A DNA stretch of 64,000 nt from Gelatoporia subvermispora B (Eukaryota > Basidiomycota > Agaricomycetes > Polyporales > Gelatoporiaceae), in NCBI GenBank assembly GCA_000320605.2, contig KB445805.1:546818-610817 (forward strand), read 5' to 3'. This document shows, piece by piece, positions 12,013-23,427 of the stretch. How positions within the stretch are numbered: the first letter of the stretch is position 1; the number at the start of each line of letters is the position of its first letter. Under the pieces are notes generated by a model. The model was not told the origin of the DNA, made no database searches, and saw only the letters and a list, made by a program, of their open reading frames with translations. The translations under genes and the position numbers were made by a program.

Positions 12013-14509
12013 ATGCTTTTACTTCAATTTGCCCTCTCTAGCGCTTGCGCATTCTTCTCCCTCTTCCTCTCCTACCCTTTTTGTCGCCAATACCCCGGTT
12101 ATCAGATCTTCCCCACCTTGGAGGCTGCTGCCAACAAGGTTGGTGATGCTTTTACTGACATGGTTGTGTACACCGGGTATGTGCGACGTATCCAGTTGTT
12201 GAACCCGGCTGACTCTTGCCTACAGTCTTCCGTCCTTCGGCACACCCTCGCTTCAAGATGTATTCTTGGCCGCCTCCGACCACTTCATTCGGCCGATGGC
12301 GTACGAAGAGTTACCATTCCTGCGGCCCATCGACTTTCGTCACCACCCGTCTGAGAGTCGCGTTCGCCGTCTCCCGCACTCGACTTCGGACACGACAACG
12401 ACAACGATCGCGGCGACGATGACGGCGGCTATGACCGTGTCGACCCAGGAGCCATCCGTTCTTGCGTCCGCCTGCCCTGAGTGGTGGGAGATTGAGACAG
12501 TCCTTCCTCCATTTCGTCACAGTATCCCGCCCTTGAGCGCCGACCTCATCGTCTACTTTCCCCCCACTGACCCCTGGCCGGCTGTCAAGTTCGGCGTCAT
12601 CTCTGCCCTCGTCTCCATCTTGTTCACAGCGATTCATGAGATTGAGAAGATCGTCAATGATATGCGCGAACCCTCTGCACCATTACTCCAGAAGAAGCGT
12701 TCGAAGCGACAGGGCAGTCGTTCCTTGTCTAGTTCCGTGAGTGGAATATTGATTTCAACCTGACTTCAGCTATATTCGAAATAGGTATCGCTCAACTCGT
12801 GCGCTGGCGCACTCGTTAAATATCATGGCGTTTATCATACGCCCGATATCCGTTGGTCTGTTTGCCCCTCAAGCTACGAGCTCGAGCTTCCGTCCGACGT
12901 TGCGCAGGTCGTCGAGGCCTACATTTCCGTGCCGCCCGCTCTGCCTGCCGACCTAGTCTGTCGTCCGTCCACGACTCCATCTCTTGGCCTATTCCTCCCA
13001 CACTCTGTCTGTCTCCGAATCACCTTCAACTCTTGGACAACTCCGAAGCCTCTGAGGAGTCCGAAGCTAGTGCTGCCACTCACCTGGCCCGAGCCGTCTG
13101 CATCGCATGCCAATGCTATTTCTACTCCCACCGCCCGATCATGTCCGCTTGTCTCATGCACAGCTCCGAGAACAAAAAAAACATCGGTACGTGGAGTTGT
13201 CTCACTCTTCGCTCGATATTGTTGACTGAGTGAGTGCTGTACTGTGTTCAGGAGCGCATGGATAGCAGTACGTTGATACATTGGATCCACTAACCCGATG
13301 CATTTTGATCTGCATGCACAGCCCTCGAGCTTCTTGCCGTCTTCCTCGAGGTCATGATGTCCGGTCTGCCATGGTGGGTCTCTTGGACATCGTTCGCAGT
13401 TACGGTATGTACAGTATACCACGATCGTTGTCATTGATTGTTGACGCGATCGTCGAAGCTTTCCCAGCAGCACATGCAACAAGTTGATACGCTCGATTCT
13501 CTAAAGTCCATGCCCAAACCGTCCAATTACTTGGTAGGTATTCACCCGATATTCTACTATGAAATATATGCTGAGTTCACATAGCGTTTTCTCGCTTTCG
13601 GTCCCTCGATGTTCTTGAGCCAGGACCCGATAGCTATCGCTGTTTGGCGGGCAAATGGCCTTTTTGGTCCATCGAGTTTTCTCAAGGTTTCTTCAGGTAC
13701 CCCGTCCGGCATCCATCTCCGTCTCTTCTGGAACTGGGTCTCTGGTGCTCTGATGGCTACATCGCTGTCGAGCCGCATCTTGGTATGTATCCCCTATACT
13801 CGCTGATCATGCTCGCGCTCAGTTGTTGCAGCTCAAGCCTTCCGTGCTTTGGCGCGAACATGGAAGAACCTTCTTGATTTCCCGCGTCCATGTATACCTT
13901 TTATTCAATCGCCTTATGGGACTCGACTGATCATTGAACTCTCATATTCAGGCGTCTGTGATTCGGACTGCCAGGCTCGTTGGTCCTCGGCTTGAGGACG
14001 GCTCCTTGACTGCAAGTGACGACATGATCATCGAGCTGGAGGACTCCTCAAGCGTTTCAAGCTTCTCGGGTGATGATCCAATTACACGTCCGCCAAATAC
14101 CGTGGTGCTCGCCTCGCTCTCGATGGATACTCCTCCACCATCTTTCGAGGCATTGGATTTCACGCTTTCTTCTCCTCTTGGCTCTCCGGACGCGTCTTCT
14201 TCCCCTCTTGAATCCCCCATCGCCCCTACCATCCACCGGAATATTTCGTGGGTTCCGATGCACCCACCCAGCCCTCCTTCGTCGACACCTTCATCTTCCT
14301 TCCCTTCCATTTCGACTTACTCCACTTTTGACGCTGTCCGGATTCTCCTGCCGCCTTCTCCCACCTTATCTGTGTCCTCTGTATGTACTGCGTCTGACGC
14401 TGGTTCTACCTCGCACCCGTCACGCTCGACTCGCCGCCGACCGATGGTGAACTCTGGTCTGTTCCAGGCCTCCTTGGATGGCCTTGGGAAACGCTCGCGC
14501 CGCTCTTAA
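12013..14509 (+). CDS. Unrecognised large protein, N-terminal hydrophobic segment, Ser/Pro-rich tail
   Basis: Family not recognised. The start is the ATG at 12013 (MLLLQFALSSACAFFSLFLS, a signal peptide or anchor). Intron 1 begins at GTATGTG after VVYTG, and the next exon (LPSFGTPSLQDVF onward) includes a predicted membrane segment, KFGVISALVSILFTAI, near residue 175. Further introns are placed from splice signals and coding quality. One downstream exon carries SENKKNI, another LELLAVFLEVMMSGLPWWVSW (likely membrane segment), another KLSQQHMQQVDTLDSL, and another PFWSIEFSQGFFRYPV. The last exon is about 190 codons, Ser/Pro-rich, with DTPPPSFEALDF-like patches and a basic end (GKRSRRS). Internal exon edges are only approximate; the two ends are firmer than the middle. 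Confidence 0.6.
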
Positions 14510-16249
14510 TCTTTGGTATATCTCTTCGGACTCTAGGCTCGTGTCTCTACAACTTGTATCCTGATGGACCAATATTTCTACGTCTCCAGGCACTTTCTGT
14601 AATTCATCTCTTTTGTGTATCGCTGGACATGTATCTCTGTCTTCTTCACGTATCGATAGCTCAACGAACACTGTACCACATACACACTAACGTCTCCGCT
14701 GTCATACCCAGAATCTGTTCCAGTCCTCCCGATGTATTTATTTGAAGTATCTGTCATCATAACCCTCTTCAAGAAATCGTTACGTAGTGACCTCTTGAAC
14801 ACCAGATAGAGCAGTGCGACCACAGCAATTTGGAGTGAGGGGTCGAGTACTACATCTATGTGTTGAATATTGACTCTCGATGACATCACCCAACTCTGAG
14901 ACGCATACCGTACGCTGGAGCACCTCTGATAAGCTAACTCAGACACCTGATATCACAAATTCAACTTGGCAGTATAGGAAAACTCTTCATGGTATGCAGT
15001 GTGTAGCTGAGCTATCTACGAAAATTTCTTGCATCTATACGCTCTACCCACACTTAGATCGATAGTAAACACTTGAGTTGTATGGATATGAAACATTATT
15101 CTCAAGGCGAGCTCAGTTTTTATATTTCCCACACAAGGACACACAGTCGCAGTGCTCTATGGTATATCTGGGTGCGTCGGGAAAAGCTTTAAGCATTTCT
15201 GAAAGCCGTTCGAGCGTCTTCGAATGACCTCAGTTTCCTGACGCATGACCGAATCTAATCGAGGCATTCGAGTTCATATGGCGTCTTCACACCGTTGCAA
15301 ACTTTATAGAAGCTGGGTCCTGATTATGTAGCCCATACATGTATTGTCTATCATAGGGCGTCGCCCTTCGGGACAATGAACGAGGACACGAAGCAAATCC
15401 AGCCCATGGCCTGGAAGAGTACTGTCCTTTCGAACAGCACAGTCGTAAATGCAGTCCTCAGCGCCAGTGGTCTAGTATTCTTGTGCATCTGTGTGTCTTG
15501 TGTCGCACGGTAGTACTGCTGCTTCATGTGTAGCATAGAGGCGGAGACACGGAAGGAAACCGTGCTGAGTGATACTATCATGTGTGATTCACACTTTGGA
15601 TGAACAAACCTGCGCGGATGTCACATAACTACCCGAGATTTACGGCTGTTGCAGATAAAGAGCCAGCTTATATGAAAGACTGACAGGGATTTCTTCTAAA
15701 GCAACTTGTCGTATTCTCGAAAATTCGACTTAGGAGACTGAGTCTGCGAGTCGGCATTTCGCGGTATGGTGAGACCGGAGGTCGAGGGGTCACGATGTCG
15801 ACGTGTCTTCACCGGAATTGCCGCTGCTGCTGGCGAGATGTCGATTTCTCCTCATCCACTCCAATTCTCTTCGTGCTCTCGCGCTCTCGGGCAACAAGGC
15901 GGTCGCCAGGCTACTTATGGCTCCAGGACGGTACTCGTGACGCGCATGCTCTACTAGCAGCTCTCTTATTGCACCAGAAGATACCATTTGGCGGACATCG
16001 GAGGAGGCATAGCTAAGACAAAGACTCGCACTGCACAAATGTCAAACACGCGGATTGCGGCGTCACATTCGCTGCCATGCCGCTGCAGAGGCGGACGAGT
16101 CGGTATCACTACTCCTGGCTCCTGGTGTCAGTACACCGCGCGGAGGTGAAGACAAACGGGAGGAAGTGAGGATAGACAGCTCCTCTGCCACCCGAACAAT
16201 TCGCCAGTAGCTGGGCTCGCTGAAAGAGCAAACGAGACAGGCGACTTAC
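14510..16249. other. Spacer with a few gene-like minus-strand frames
   Basis: No complete gene is seen. Minus-strand frames at 14578-14946 (with hydrophobic SLQIAVVALLYLVF) and 15351-15581 (with RTAFTTVLFERTVLFQAMGW) read like pieces of a multi-exon membrane protein, but no splice chain joins them. The right part, 16000-16249, should hold the 3' exon of zinc-cluster copy A; I could not recognise one there. Confidence 0.35.
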
Positions 16250-17328
16250 TTGCAGGTGTTGCCAATTCGGTGACATCTTCTCTTCGCTTTGCGACACGCG
16301 CCGCAAGCCCCATACTTCGGCTCAGGTACCTTTGTGGCAGCTTCTCCGGGGCCTGTGTCGTTGCGCTCCCCACCAAAGGGACCCGTACCTTCTGGTAATG
16401 GTGAGCTTAATCTTAGCAAGTCTTAGGTGGTGAAACGACACTTACCTTGCAGAGCTTGAGCAGGAGTAGTCTCGCGCACTTCTCGAGGACCACGCATCCT
16501 CCTGGAAATATTTGTAGAGATTACTCCTTCTGGCGCGTCCGACACCTTGCGCTTCTTGCCTTCCGAATGACGTTCTATCAAATCCCCATCCAGCCCAGGG
16601 ATGTACTCCGGGATGTGAATGATGATAGGGTATGAAGGTCCGGGCTCGTTGATCTGTACCGATTCGTTCCTCGGTGCATTTCCTGTTGACGCGCCGCGAG
16701 GTTCGACTGGGCTCTCGCTATCGCGATTGCTGACCATGCCTACTTGATGCCTTTGCCATTGATGCAGGCGTGTATCGACTCTTCCGAGATGGATCTGTTG
16801 AAGTAAGAGGGAAGAAATCAGTTACCCGCTATTACTAGAGACATGAGAAGTATGATTGACAGATGTTGGTGTGGTGTGGTTGGATCCCACTTGATCTCCA
16901 TGCTGCGCATTTGTATTTCTTGTATCTTTGGTACCGGTCAGGTATTGAAAGACGTTTGACGGAACCACCGTCGGCGTTGGCACAATCGAGGGCATGGCCG
17001 TGCTTGCGCCTCTAATCCTGTCCCTCGCGTATAGTTCTTCCCATGTCATAGTATAACCAGCATGGGGTAACTCCGAGGAAGGACCAACTAGCCCTCCTGC
17101 ACGGTATGAGCCAGATAAAGCGGCCTGTGCAAGCGAGTTAGTATAATAGCATACGAAGGTGCTAAGACGTACTGCACCACTGTCACTGCCCGTGGGAGTG
17201 TCTGGGACCTGAACTATGCGATCGGATTGTCCGCATAGTTGGGTAAGTACTTGAAGCACGTCGCCTGAAGCGTCGAAGCCTAAATCAAGAGAGATTGAAT
17301 TGACGACAGATGGTGATGTGGAAGACAT
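16250..17328 (-). CDS. Zinc-cluster family copy A (C-terminal Zn2Cys6), 3' end unresolved
   Basis: Reads leftward from MSSTSPSVVNS at 17328. Exon 1 ends near TGSDSGA; a 45-75 base intron leads to an exon with HAGYTMTWEELYARDRIRG. The next exon carries SPVEPRG and YPIIIHIPEYIPG, followed by a basic patch KKRKV that could be a nuclear localisation signal. After another intron (frame confirmed: ALQ then EGTGPFGG) comes the first half of a zinc cluster, C-x2-C-x6-C-x6-C, ending at the donor at 16249. Copies B and C show that the second half (C-x2-C-x8-C and RPGGRPR) should follow in the next exon; I found no convincing match for it to the left. Presumably a DNA-binding nuclear protein. Possibly truncated. 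Function inferred only from the zinc-cluster pattern. Confidence 0.55.
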
Positions 17329-17989
17329 GAGCTCAGGTACGTCGCGTCGGCATCGACACGCTATAGACCGCAGCTTTGAGTGAGAGATACACAGTACTGG
17401 GAAGTGAGCATCCTGTATATGCACTTCGTCCCAAAGAACACGAGGCTGATGAAGTCCGATGTAGCAAATGTGGCTGCAGGAGCTACGTAAAGTCATCATA
17501 CCTCATTCGTGTTGTCTAGCCACAATACTACCCGATCCAAACATCGGACTGATCATGAGGACTTCTCCGTTGTTCCGTCATTGACCCAGCGGGCTCGGAG
17601 CTTCAACGCCAGGTGCTCGGTGGTAATTGCGCTTGTCGAAGTTGTCGTGGAAGTCATTAGAGTACCGGATCGAGTCATCGGCACCGGGGATTTGTGAACA
17701 TAAGATTCTAGCACTCTTGGAAGATTTCCTAAGCGAGGGTGCAAGGTGATTGGACGAGACATATGGCCGCGAGACTGCTGCGTGCTGAGCAGTCCCAAGT
17801 TCAGACAAGTGTAATCTTCATGTTATCGCGTACACATCTCCTCTTCCTCACAGGTGGATGTTCGCATCAAGCAATTTGCTAGCATTACTCGCAATGCTAT
17901 TGAGAAGAATTGCGGCGAGTGCAACAAATTCCAGGATATGACATCAGTTCACAACGATGCACATACAAATATTCCTCGCTTGAATTGTC
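17329..17989. other. Divergent spacer shared by duplication units A and B
   Basis: This spacer separates copy A (leftward) from the + strand partner (rightward). The stretch 17370-17720 matches 20780-21110 in the second unit (for example the shared words AGCAAATGTGGC/GGCAAATGTGGC and GTTGTCTAGCCACA). An open frame continues upstream of the copy A start to 17499, so a longer N-terminus is possible. Confidence 0.5.
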
Positions 17990-18850
17990 CAACCACAATG
18001 CTATCCTGCGCAATGCAACATACCCCCAACATGCGACACCTTCACCTGTGTAGGCTCACCATGCCACAGGATGCCACATCGACGAACGCCACACGAGCAA
18101 ACTCTCAGCGAGCGGATCATGCATGGCGACACCAAGCAACACAGACAATGGTCTGTGTGTCGGTCATGACTACCATTTCATGGGACAGGTGAGATCCTTC
18201 CACATTCGTGTCGGTGATGATTTTCTCTGCATATATTATGCGCTGCCGCCCTTGAGGGGTTCTGTCTCATCGCTTCTAGCGGAAGTGTCGCGTGTGCCGT
18301 TTCATAAAGATACTGCGTGATAAACAGTGGCTGATGCATATGTGTACCCACGCAGAAGACGACCTCGGCCTTGTTCCAGCTCCAACCGTCGGAGTTACAA
18401 AACGGAGGGACTACTGGTCAGATAGCACACTTTCCAGCTGTATATCAACAGCCGACTCCACCGCCCTCAGCGGTCGGTTTGTACAGTGCGGTTCGGTACA
18501 ACAGCAACTGTACCGAACAGATGATACAAAGAAATGGACCTAACAAAACACTGGTGGCACAGTACCACGTGCCACAGATGGTCAGTTACTCATGACATCT
18601 GTTCTGCAACAGCGCGCTGAGCCCACTCCATACGTCAAACAGAGATATCGAGGCAGGATAGAGAGTGGAACAGGCTACTCGTCGCCAGGGATTGCATCTC
18701 TCAGACTTTGGATTTTCGACCCCGTAGTGAGTTAGATGAAAGTCGGTGTAATGTTGACTCACTTCGATGGTAGCATCGATAGCTGTTATGCCTATACCGC
18801 CTGTAGATCGGATGGGACCGATGTATCCCCAGTAGACACGTCACAAGTCC
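17990..18850 (+). pseudogene. Partner gene copy A' (unrecognised family), decayed
   Basis: Parallel to the copy at 22167-23427. An exon ending MATPSNTDNGLCVGHDYHFMGQ stops at the donor near 18188. After an intron the exon starting at about 18354 reads TTSALFQLQPSELQNGG and FPAVYQQPTPPPSAVG, a Gln/Pro-rich stretch that stays open here but has a stop in the second copy. Farther on, copy A' has lost about 35 bases of the coiled-coil exon that the second copy keeps. After a conserved intron the last recognisable piece, IAVMPIPPVDRM, meets a stop. So this copy is intact where the other is broken and broken where the other is intact. Function unknown. Confidence 0.6.
18491..18518. repeat. Inverted repeat, 10-base arms, 8-base loop (copy A')
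   Basis: GTTCGGTACA, eight bases, then TGTACCGAAC: perfect 10-base arms. The same arms with a different loop occur at 22674-22701 in the paralogous copy. It could be a hairpin or a protein-binding palindrome within or after the coding sequence. Confidence 0.8.
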
Positions 18851-19512
18851 TTTGCTATGTGGAAATTATGGATGAGTCTCTACGACGCCTTTTCGTTTGC
18901 TGTTCTACGTGGAACACATATCAGCGTAACTTACAGAAAGCCATTTTCACAATCGGAAACTGCGCTTTTGGTCTAGGTCGGAGAGCATATAGACGTGAAC
19001 AGAATGTGCGCATCCTCCTTGCGTGTCATGAGATCACGACTACACGGGAGCAAAGTAAAGACCACTTGCAATGGGGATTGATGATGTTCCGCTGCTGGAT
19101 CCTGAGCATTGCAGACTTTAGATCCTGAGACTCCAAGGCGGCTACGGTGCGGATGGGTACATCGAGCGTTCCCGATCTGGCTCGAGTGTTATAGTGTTAC
19201 TGTGAGAAATCGCGGCGAGACAGGCCTCCTCGATTCTAGCTTTCTACTCAACGGGCCGGAGGCCGTCCGGGCCGATGCAAGGTCGGAGGAGGACGTGTCA
19301 CTTTCATCGAGTCCAACGTGTCTTTGTACTCTCACTAATAACTATATCTTGCGACAACACAGCACTCAGGTCATCAGGGCCTGAATCTCAGAGACAATGA
19401 TACGTAGTCTCTGCAAATCCCTCTCTTATACATCACAACAAGCTCTCGCGAAGATGGACAGAAGGAATGCACCAGGGCTCATTCGAGATAACCGGACCTA
19501 CGGCTTAAAACC
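18851..19512. other. 3' flank of unit A
   Basis: Still homologous to the second unit in places: 18810-18930 matches 23430-23560 (shared AGACACGTCACAA and GGAACACATAT/GGAGCACATAT words). No intact gene is seen. The right end abuts the stop of zinc-cluster copy B. Confidence 0.45.
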
Positions 19513-20610
19513 TCAGATCTCCGCGTTCTTCCTCGGTCGTCCTCCTGGTCGGATTGACTGAAACCTACACTCGGAAGCGCGACCAATAGCTGCGCATTTC
19601 CTGAAGACGCAAGAGGTGGTCACTATCGATCGAATGATATCCACAGCACGCATTTGCAGACTAAGGTGGATTCTGACTTACTTGCAGATATTGCCAATCT
19701 TGTGACACTTTCTCTTTGCTTCGCGGCAGGTGTCGCAGGCTCCAATCTTTGGTTCGAGTGCCTGTGGTGTAGTCTCCACTGGGCTTGTGATATGCTGCCC
19801 CACGCCGGAGCGACTCGTTCCTGGGCGTATTGGTGAGCTTATGTGAGAGCATTCGCCATGATGAAGCAACGCTGACCTTGAGTGATTTGTGCAGGAATGT
19901 CATTCTGAGCTTGGTGAGGAGCACACCTCTTCGGAGCGTCTCTGAAGTTGACCGCTTGTGGTACGTCTGTCGTATGCTCTTCCCTCGACGCCCTCCCGAA
20001 TCGTCATCTTCACCGGGGATGTACTCTGGAATATGTATGATGATAGGATATAATGATGCGAGTTCGTTTGCATCGACCGCTTGGTCCCTCTGCGCATCTC
20101 CCAGAGTACCTTGAGGCTCGACAGGGCTCTGTTCGACGAGGCCGCTGACTGCGCCTGTTTGACGTTGCTGCAGTTGCACGACACCGACCTGCAGGTATAA
20201 AGAGGTTATTGATTACCGGCTAGTACTGGAGATACGAGAAGCACGACTGACTGAGTTGCCGAGAGTGGGTGCAATCCCGCTCGATAACAGTTCTGCGCAT
20301 TTCTTGTTCTTGTGTTTTCAGTACAGGTACGGTATTGAGGGACGTCGATCTGAGCTACTCTGGGTCTCTTAACAGCAGCGACGAGCAAAAACGTAGCGGC
20401 GCTTCCTCCCCTGTTCCTGTCCCTCTCATATATGGCTTCCCACGTTGTGGTGCAGCCGTCGTGATGCGGGACTGGGGGGTCGGAGGTCATCCCTCGACCA
20501 AAGGACAAACTGGGTGAAGGTATCTGTGAAATCAGTCAGTCGAACGTGCCATACTGACTATGCACATGTTACACCACTGACACTTCTGATAGATCCACTG
20601 TGAGAGTCAT
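19513..20610 (-). CDS. Zinc-cluster family copy B: C-terminal Zn2Cys6 plus AT-hook
   Basis: Reads leftward. A possible start is MTLTVDLSEVS at 20610, then exons with TTTWEAIYERDRNRGG and with SPVEPQG and LYPIIIHIPEYIPG, matching copy A. The zinc cluster is split by an 81-base intron (19601-19681): C-x2-C-x6-C-x6-C in the upstream exon and K-C-x8-C in the last exon (19600-19513). It is followed at once by RPGGRPRKN, an AT-hook-like DNA minor-groove motif, and a stop nine bases later. A Zn2Cys6 cluster at the extreme C-terminus is unusual; in most fungal factors it is near the N-terminus. Between the IPEYIPG motif and the zinc exon the reading frame must change near 19900-19960, so this copy may carry an indel or an undetected intron. 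Likely DNA-binding; targets unknown. Confidence 0.6.
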
Positions 20611-21429
20611 GCGTTATTCCTACATGTTGTCTTTCCAGATGATAGAGCAGACGCAGCTGGTTGTCTAAAGGGGCAAGGCTGAAGTTGAGAAGTGGGTGGT
20701 TGGCAAGATTGTGGCCTTGAGACGGCATGTGCATGCGATTATCTGCGTATGGGCTGATAACCTGTGGTCTGTGCTAGAGATGCGAAGCATGAACGGAGGG
20801 CAAATTTAGTACTCTTTATGTGTACTCAAGAGCACAGAGAACACGAGACTGGTGAATCGTTCCATTTTAGCGCGGCAAATGTGGCCGTTCTCCTGCTGAA
20901 GCGATTCACAATTAATTGTTCCTCGCCTGGTTGTCTAGCCACAAAGCTATCCGAATCAGGTTTAGTATCATGAGTGCTTCTCCATTGTCCCAGCTTCGAC
21001 GCAACGCCTTCTGAGCGTAGACGGCAGACACTCGGAGACAGTTGCGCTTGTCGGAGTTGGTATTCCGAGTCATCGCAACCGGTGCATTGTGAGCACGAGC
21101 TTGCGGAGCTGTTGGGACATTACTCCTGCATAGCTATTTGCTGTTTGAACTAAACGAACGACCTCAAGGCTCTGGAATAGCCATCACGCCATGTGTATGT
21201 GCCTCGCGTTAAGAGAAGGAGGGACTCTGGACTCTGATGAACTCCACTTGTCTCCACTGTCCATGGGGTTCTGGACCATTCTGAAAGAGACGACTTGTAT
21301 TATGCCGACGAATTTTGGGCTGCAAATGTGTCAAACAACATCCCCAGGGCTGCCACTCTAGACACAAAACTTCGTTGACAATTAACAATTACACATTCGC
21401 TAATCTGTACCATAAGCACTACAATTGGC
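20611..21429. other. Spacer of unit B
   Basis: Stretch 20780-21110 is the diverged duplicate of 17370-17720. The rest shows no gene. An ATG-less hydrophobic frame near 20880 is not convincing. Confidence 0.45.
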
Positions 21430-22085
21430 TGTTAGCGGGCATAATCCGTGACTTCGAGACTGCGCTACAATCTCAAGAGTGCGTCTCCTTGTCGCGATAC
21501 ATACAACCCGCCGTCCTTTAGCAAGCGGGATATGCAGATGGTGCGTTTATAGCACCTTGATAAGTGAACACAAAGGGCATAACCGCAGCTCTAAGAAGCC
21601 TCAAACAGCGCCCAGAGATTATTCCTGCGCGCGTAGCGGAAGAAATTGTGTCTGACGCCGTCAATCGAGCCATCATGCAGCAGGGATGCCTGGTCAGTAT
21701 CCCACTGCATTACCTGAATTTCATCGCTTACATCTGCGATATATTTCAGTCCGGTTGATGCGTACGCCGGTCTTTCGCAAAGCTGGAAAGAGAGGATGAG
21801 AATTCGGGCCTTGATGAGCACCAGAGGACGGGATCGAGACCCACGGCTGATGACAATCATAAAATCGAGAAGATAGCCTGGGGACCTTGAGACTGCGTCA
21901 TGGACTTCTAACTGTGTCCTTAGTTGCGAGACATGTAGTCCGTCGCCCGCTTATAATCGAGGGATTCAGATAGTGCATTCTGAAGCCTGTGGAAGGAGCT
22001 ACAAAGTCATACCGCAGTTCTGGGGAGCGTCAAACGGTTCTCCGAGGTTATCCCCGCATGTGGGGCGGAGTCGATTTTCTCGGGA
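21430..22085. repeat. Nested tandem duplication of about 450 bases
   Basis: Stretch 21445-21620 is repeated in diverged form at 21885-22065. Shared words include GAGACTGCG, CGGGAT/GGGATTCAGATAGTG and ACCGCAG with CTCAAACAG/GTCAAACGG. The first unit continues into a fragment of the partner gene (21560-21880); in the second unit that fragment stops early. This nested event lies inside the larger unit A / unit B duplication. Confidence 0.65.
21560..21880 (+). pseudogene. Fragment of the partner gene (3' exons), third copy
   Basis: Reads IIPARVAEEIVSDAVNRAIMQQG, then a GTCAGT...TTTCAG intron, then VDAYAGLSQSWKERMRIRAL. The copy at 22167-23427 has MIPAQESYIESANAVNRAIMQQR and VDDTDHWQSWEERRMRAL in the same order and with an intron in the same place. 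The upstream exons are absent, so this is a relic. Confidence 0.65.
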
Positions 22086-22166
22086 GCAGTTTGCGAAGTT
22101 GAACTGCTGCATCGCATTGTGGCGAACCGTTGCCTGTGCTTTTTGTCCACGTTGATCAGCTTCACC

Positions 22167-23427
22167 ATGGCCTACCTAGATGGCCAGAATTATTTCGCAT
22201 TCGGTTCAGCATATCCCCACCTTCCGAGCACCTCACCGACAGAGGCTCACTATGTCACAGGGTGCCAAGTCGACGAACACCACACGGGCGAACAATCAGC
22301 AAGCGGGCCATCCATGGCGATGCCAAGCAACTCAGATAATAGCCTGTATGCTAGGTATGGCGATAATTCCATAGGACAGGTGAGATTCTTCAGCATTCGT
22401 GGATGGTTATCTCTGCATATATAACGTGCTGCCGCCCTTGTGAAGGGGTTCTGTCTCATCACTTGTGGCAAGGGAGTGTTACGTGTGCCGTTCTATAACA
22501 GTATTGCGTCACAAACGGTGCCTTATACATATGTGTACTCACGCAGGATACGACCTCAGCCTGGTTCCAGCTCTAACCGTCGGAGCTCCGAAACGAGGGA
22601 ACTACTGGTCGAATAGCACACAGTCCAGCTGTATATCAGCAACCGACCCTCAGCGGTCGTGTCTTACAGGACGGTTCGGTACAGCAGCGATTGTACCGAA
22701 CAGACGTATACACAAGAAAATGGACCTAACACAACACGGGTGCTAGAGCACCACACGTCGCAGGAGGTCAGTTACTCATGTCATTTGTTCTGTAACAGCA
22801 CGCCGAGCCTGATACAGATGTCAAAGAATGATATCGAGGCGGCAAAGACAGCGAAGGAAGCACGTGCTAAGGAAGCTCGCCGCCTGCGGGACTGGAACAA
22901 ACTCGTCGTCGTGAGGGATCGCGTTTCTCGTATTTTGAACTTTCGACCAGTCCATGTCCCAACGCGTGACGATTTATACCCATCGCGTAGTGAGTTACAC
23001 GGTCTTAGGTGTTATGTTTACTCACTTCGATGACAGCACCGATGGCTGTCATACCAATCCCGCCTGTGGATCGAACGAACAAAGGCGATATGATTCCCGC
23101 TCAGGAGAGTTATATTGAGAGTGCCAATGCCGTCAATCGAGCCATCATGCAGCAAAGATACTATGCAGAACTTGCTTCAGAATATGGTCAGCCTCCAATC
23201 ACATTACCTACATTAAATCGCTCACATCTGCTGTAGAATCGAGGCAGGTCGATGACACCGATCATTGGCAAAGCTGGGAGGAGAGGAGGATGCGGGCCTT
23301 GGAGCCGTGCCTTTTGGGATCGGGGCTCACAAATGGAGGTGAACGAGGGTGGTGGAGCATGAAGGACTGGATCGAGACCTACAAGAGCTACGGGTCAGAC
23401 AGTGGACTTCCTCACTACCACGGATGA
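22167..23427 (+). pseudogene. Partner gene copy B' (unrecognised family), mostly readable
   Basis: ATG at 22167 (MAYLDGQNYFAFGSAYPHLP); exon 1 ends NSIGQ at a GTGAGA donor near 22380. The next exon reads TTSAWFQL then TAA where copy A' has CAA (Gln), so this copy is broken there and shifts frame shortly after. A later stretch is open and gene-like: NDIEAAKTAKEARAKEARR continuing to DWNKLVVVRDRVSRIL, a charged, probably helical or coiled-coil segment. After an intron come PMAVIPIPPVDRT and ANAVNRAIMQQRYYAEL, then another intron and DDTDHWQSWEERRMRALEP, ending at the stop 23425-23427. No domain is recognised. Divergent to zinc-cluster copy B, as A' is to A. Confidence 0.55.
22674..22701. repeat. 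Inverted repeat, 10-base arms, 8-base loop (copy B')
   Basis: GTTCGGTACA, a loop of GCAGCGAT, then TGTACCGAAC. Both arms equal those of the repeat at 18491-18518 while the loops differ (there ACAGCAAC). Confidence 0.8.
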
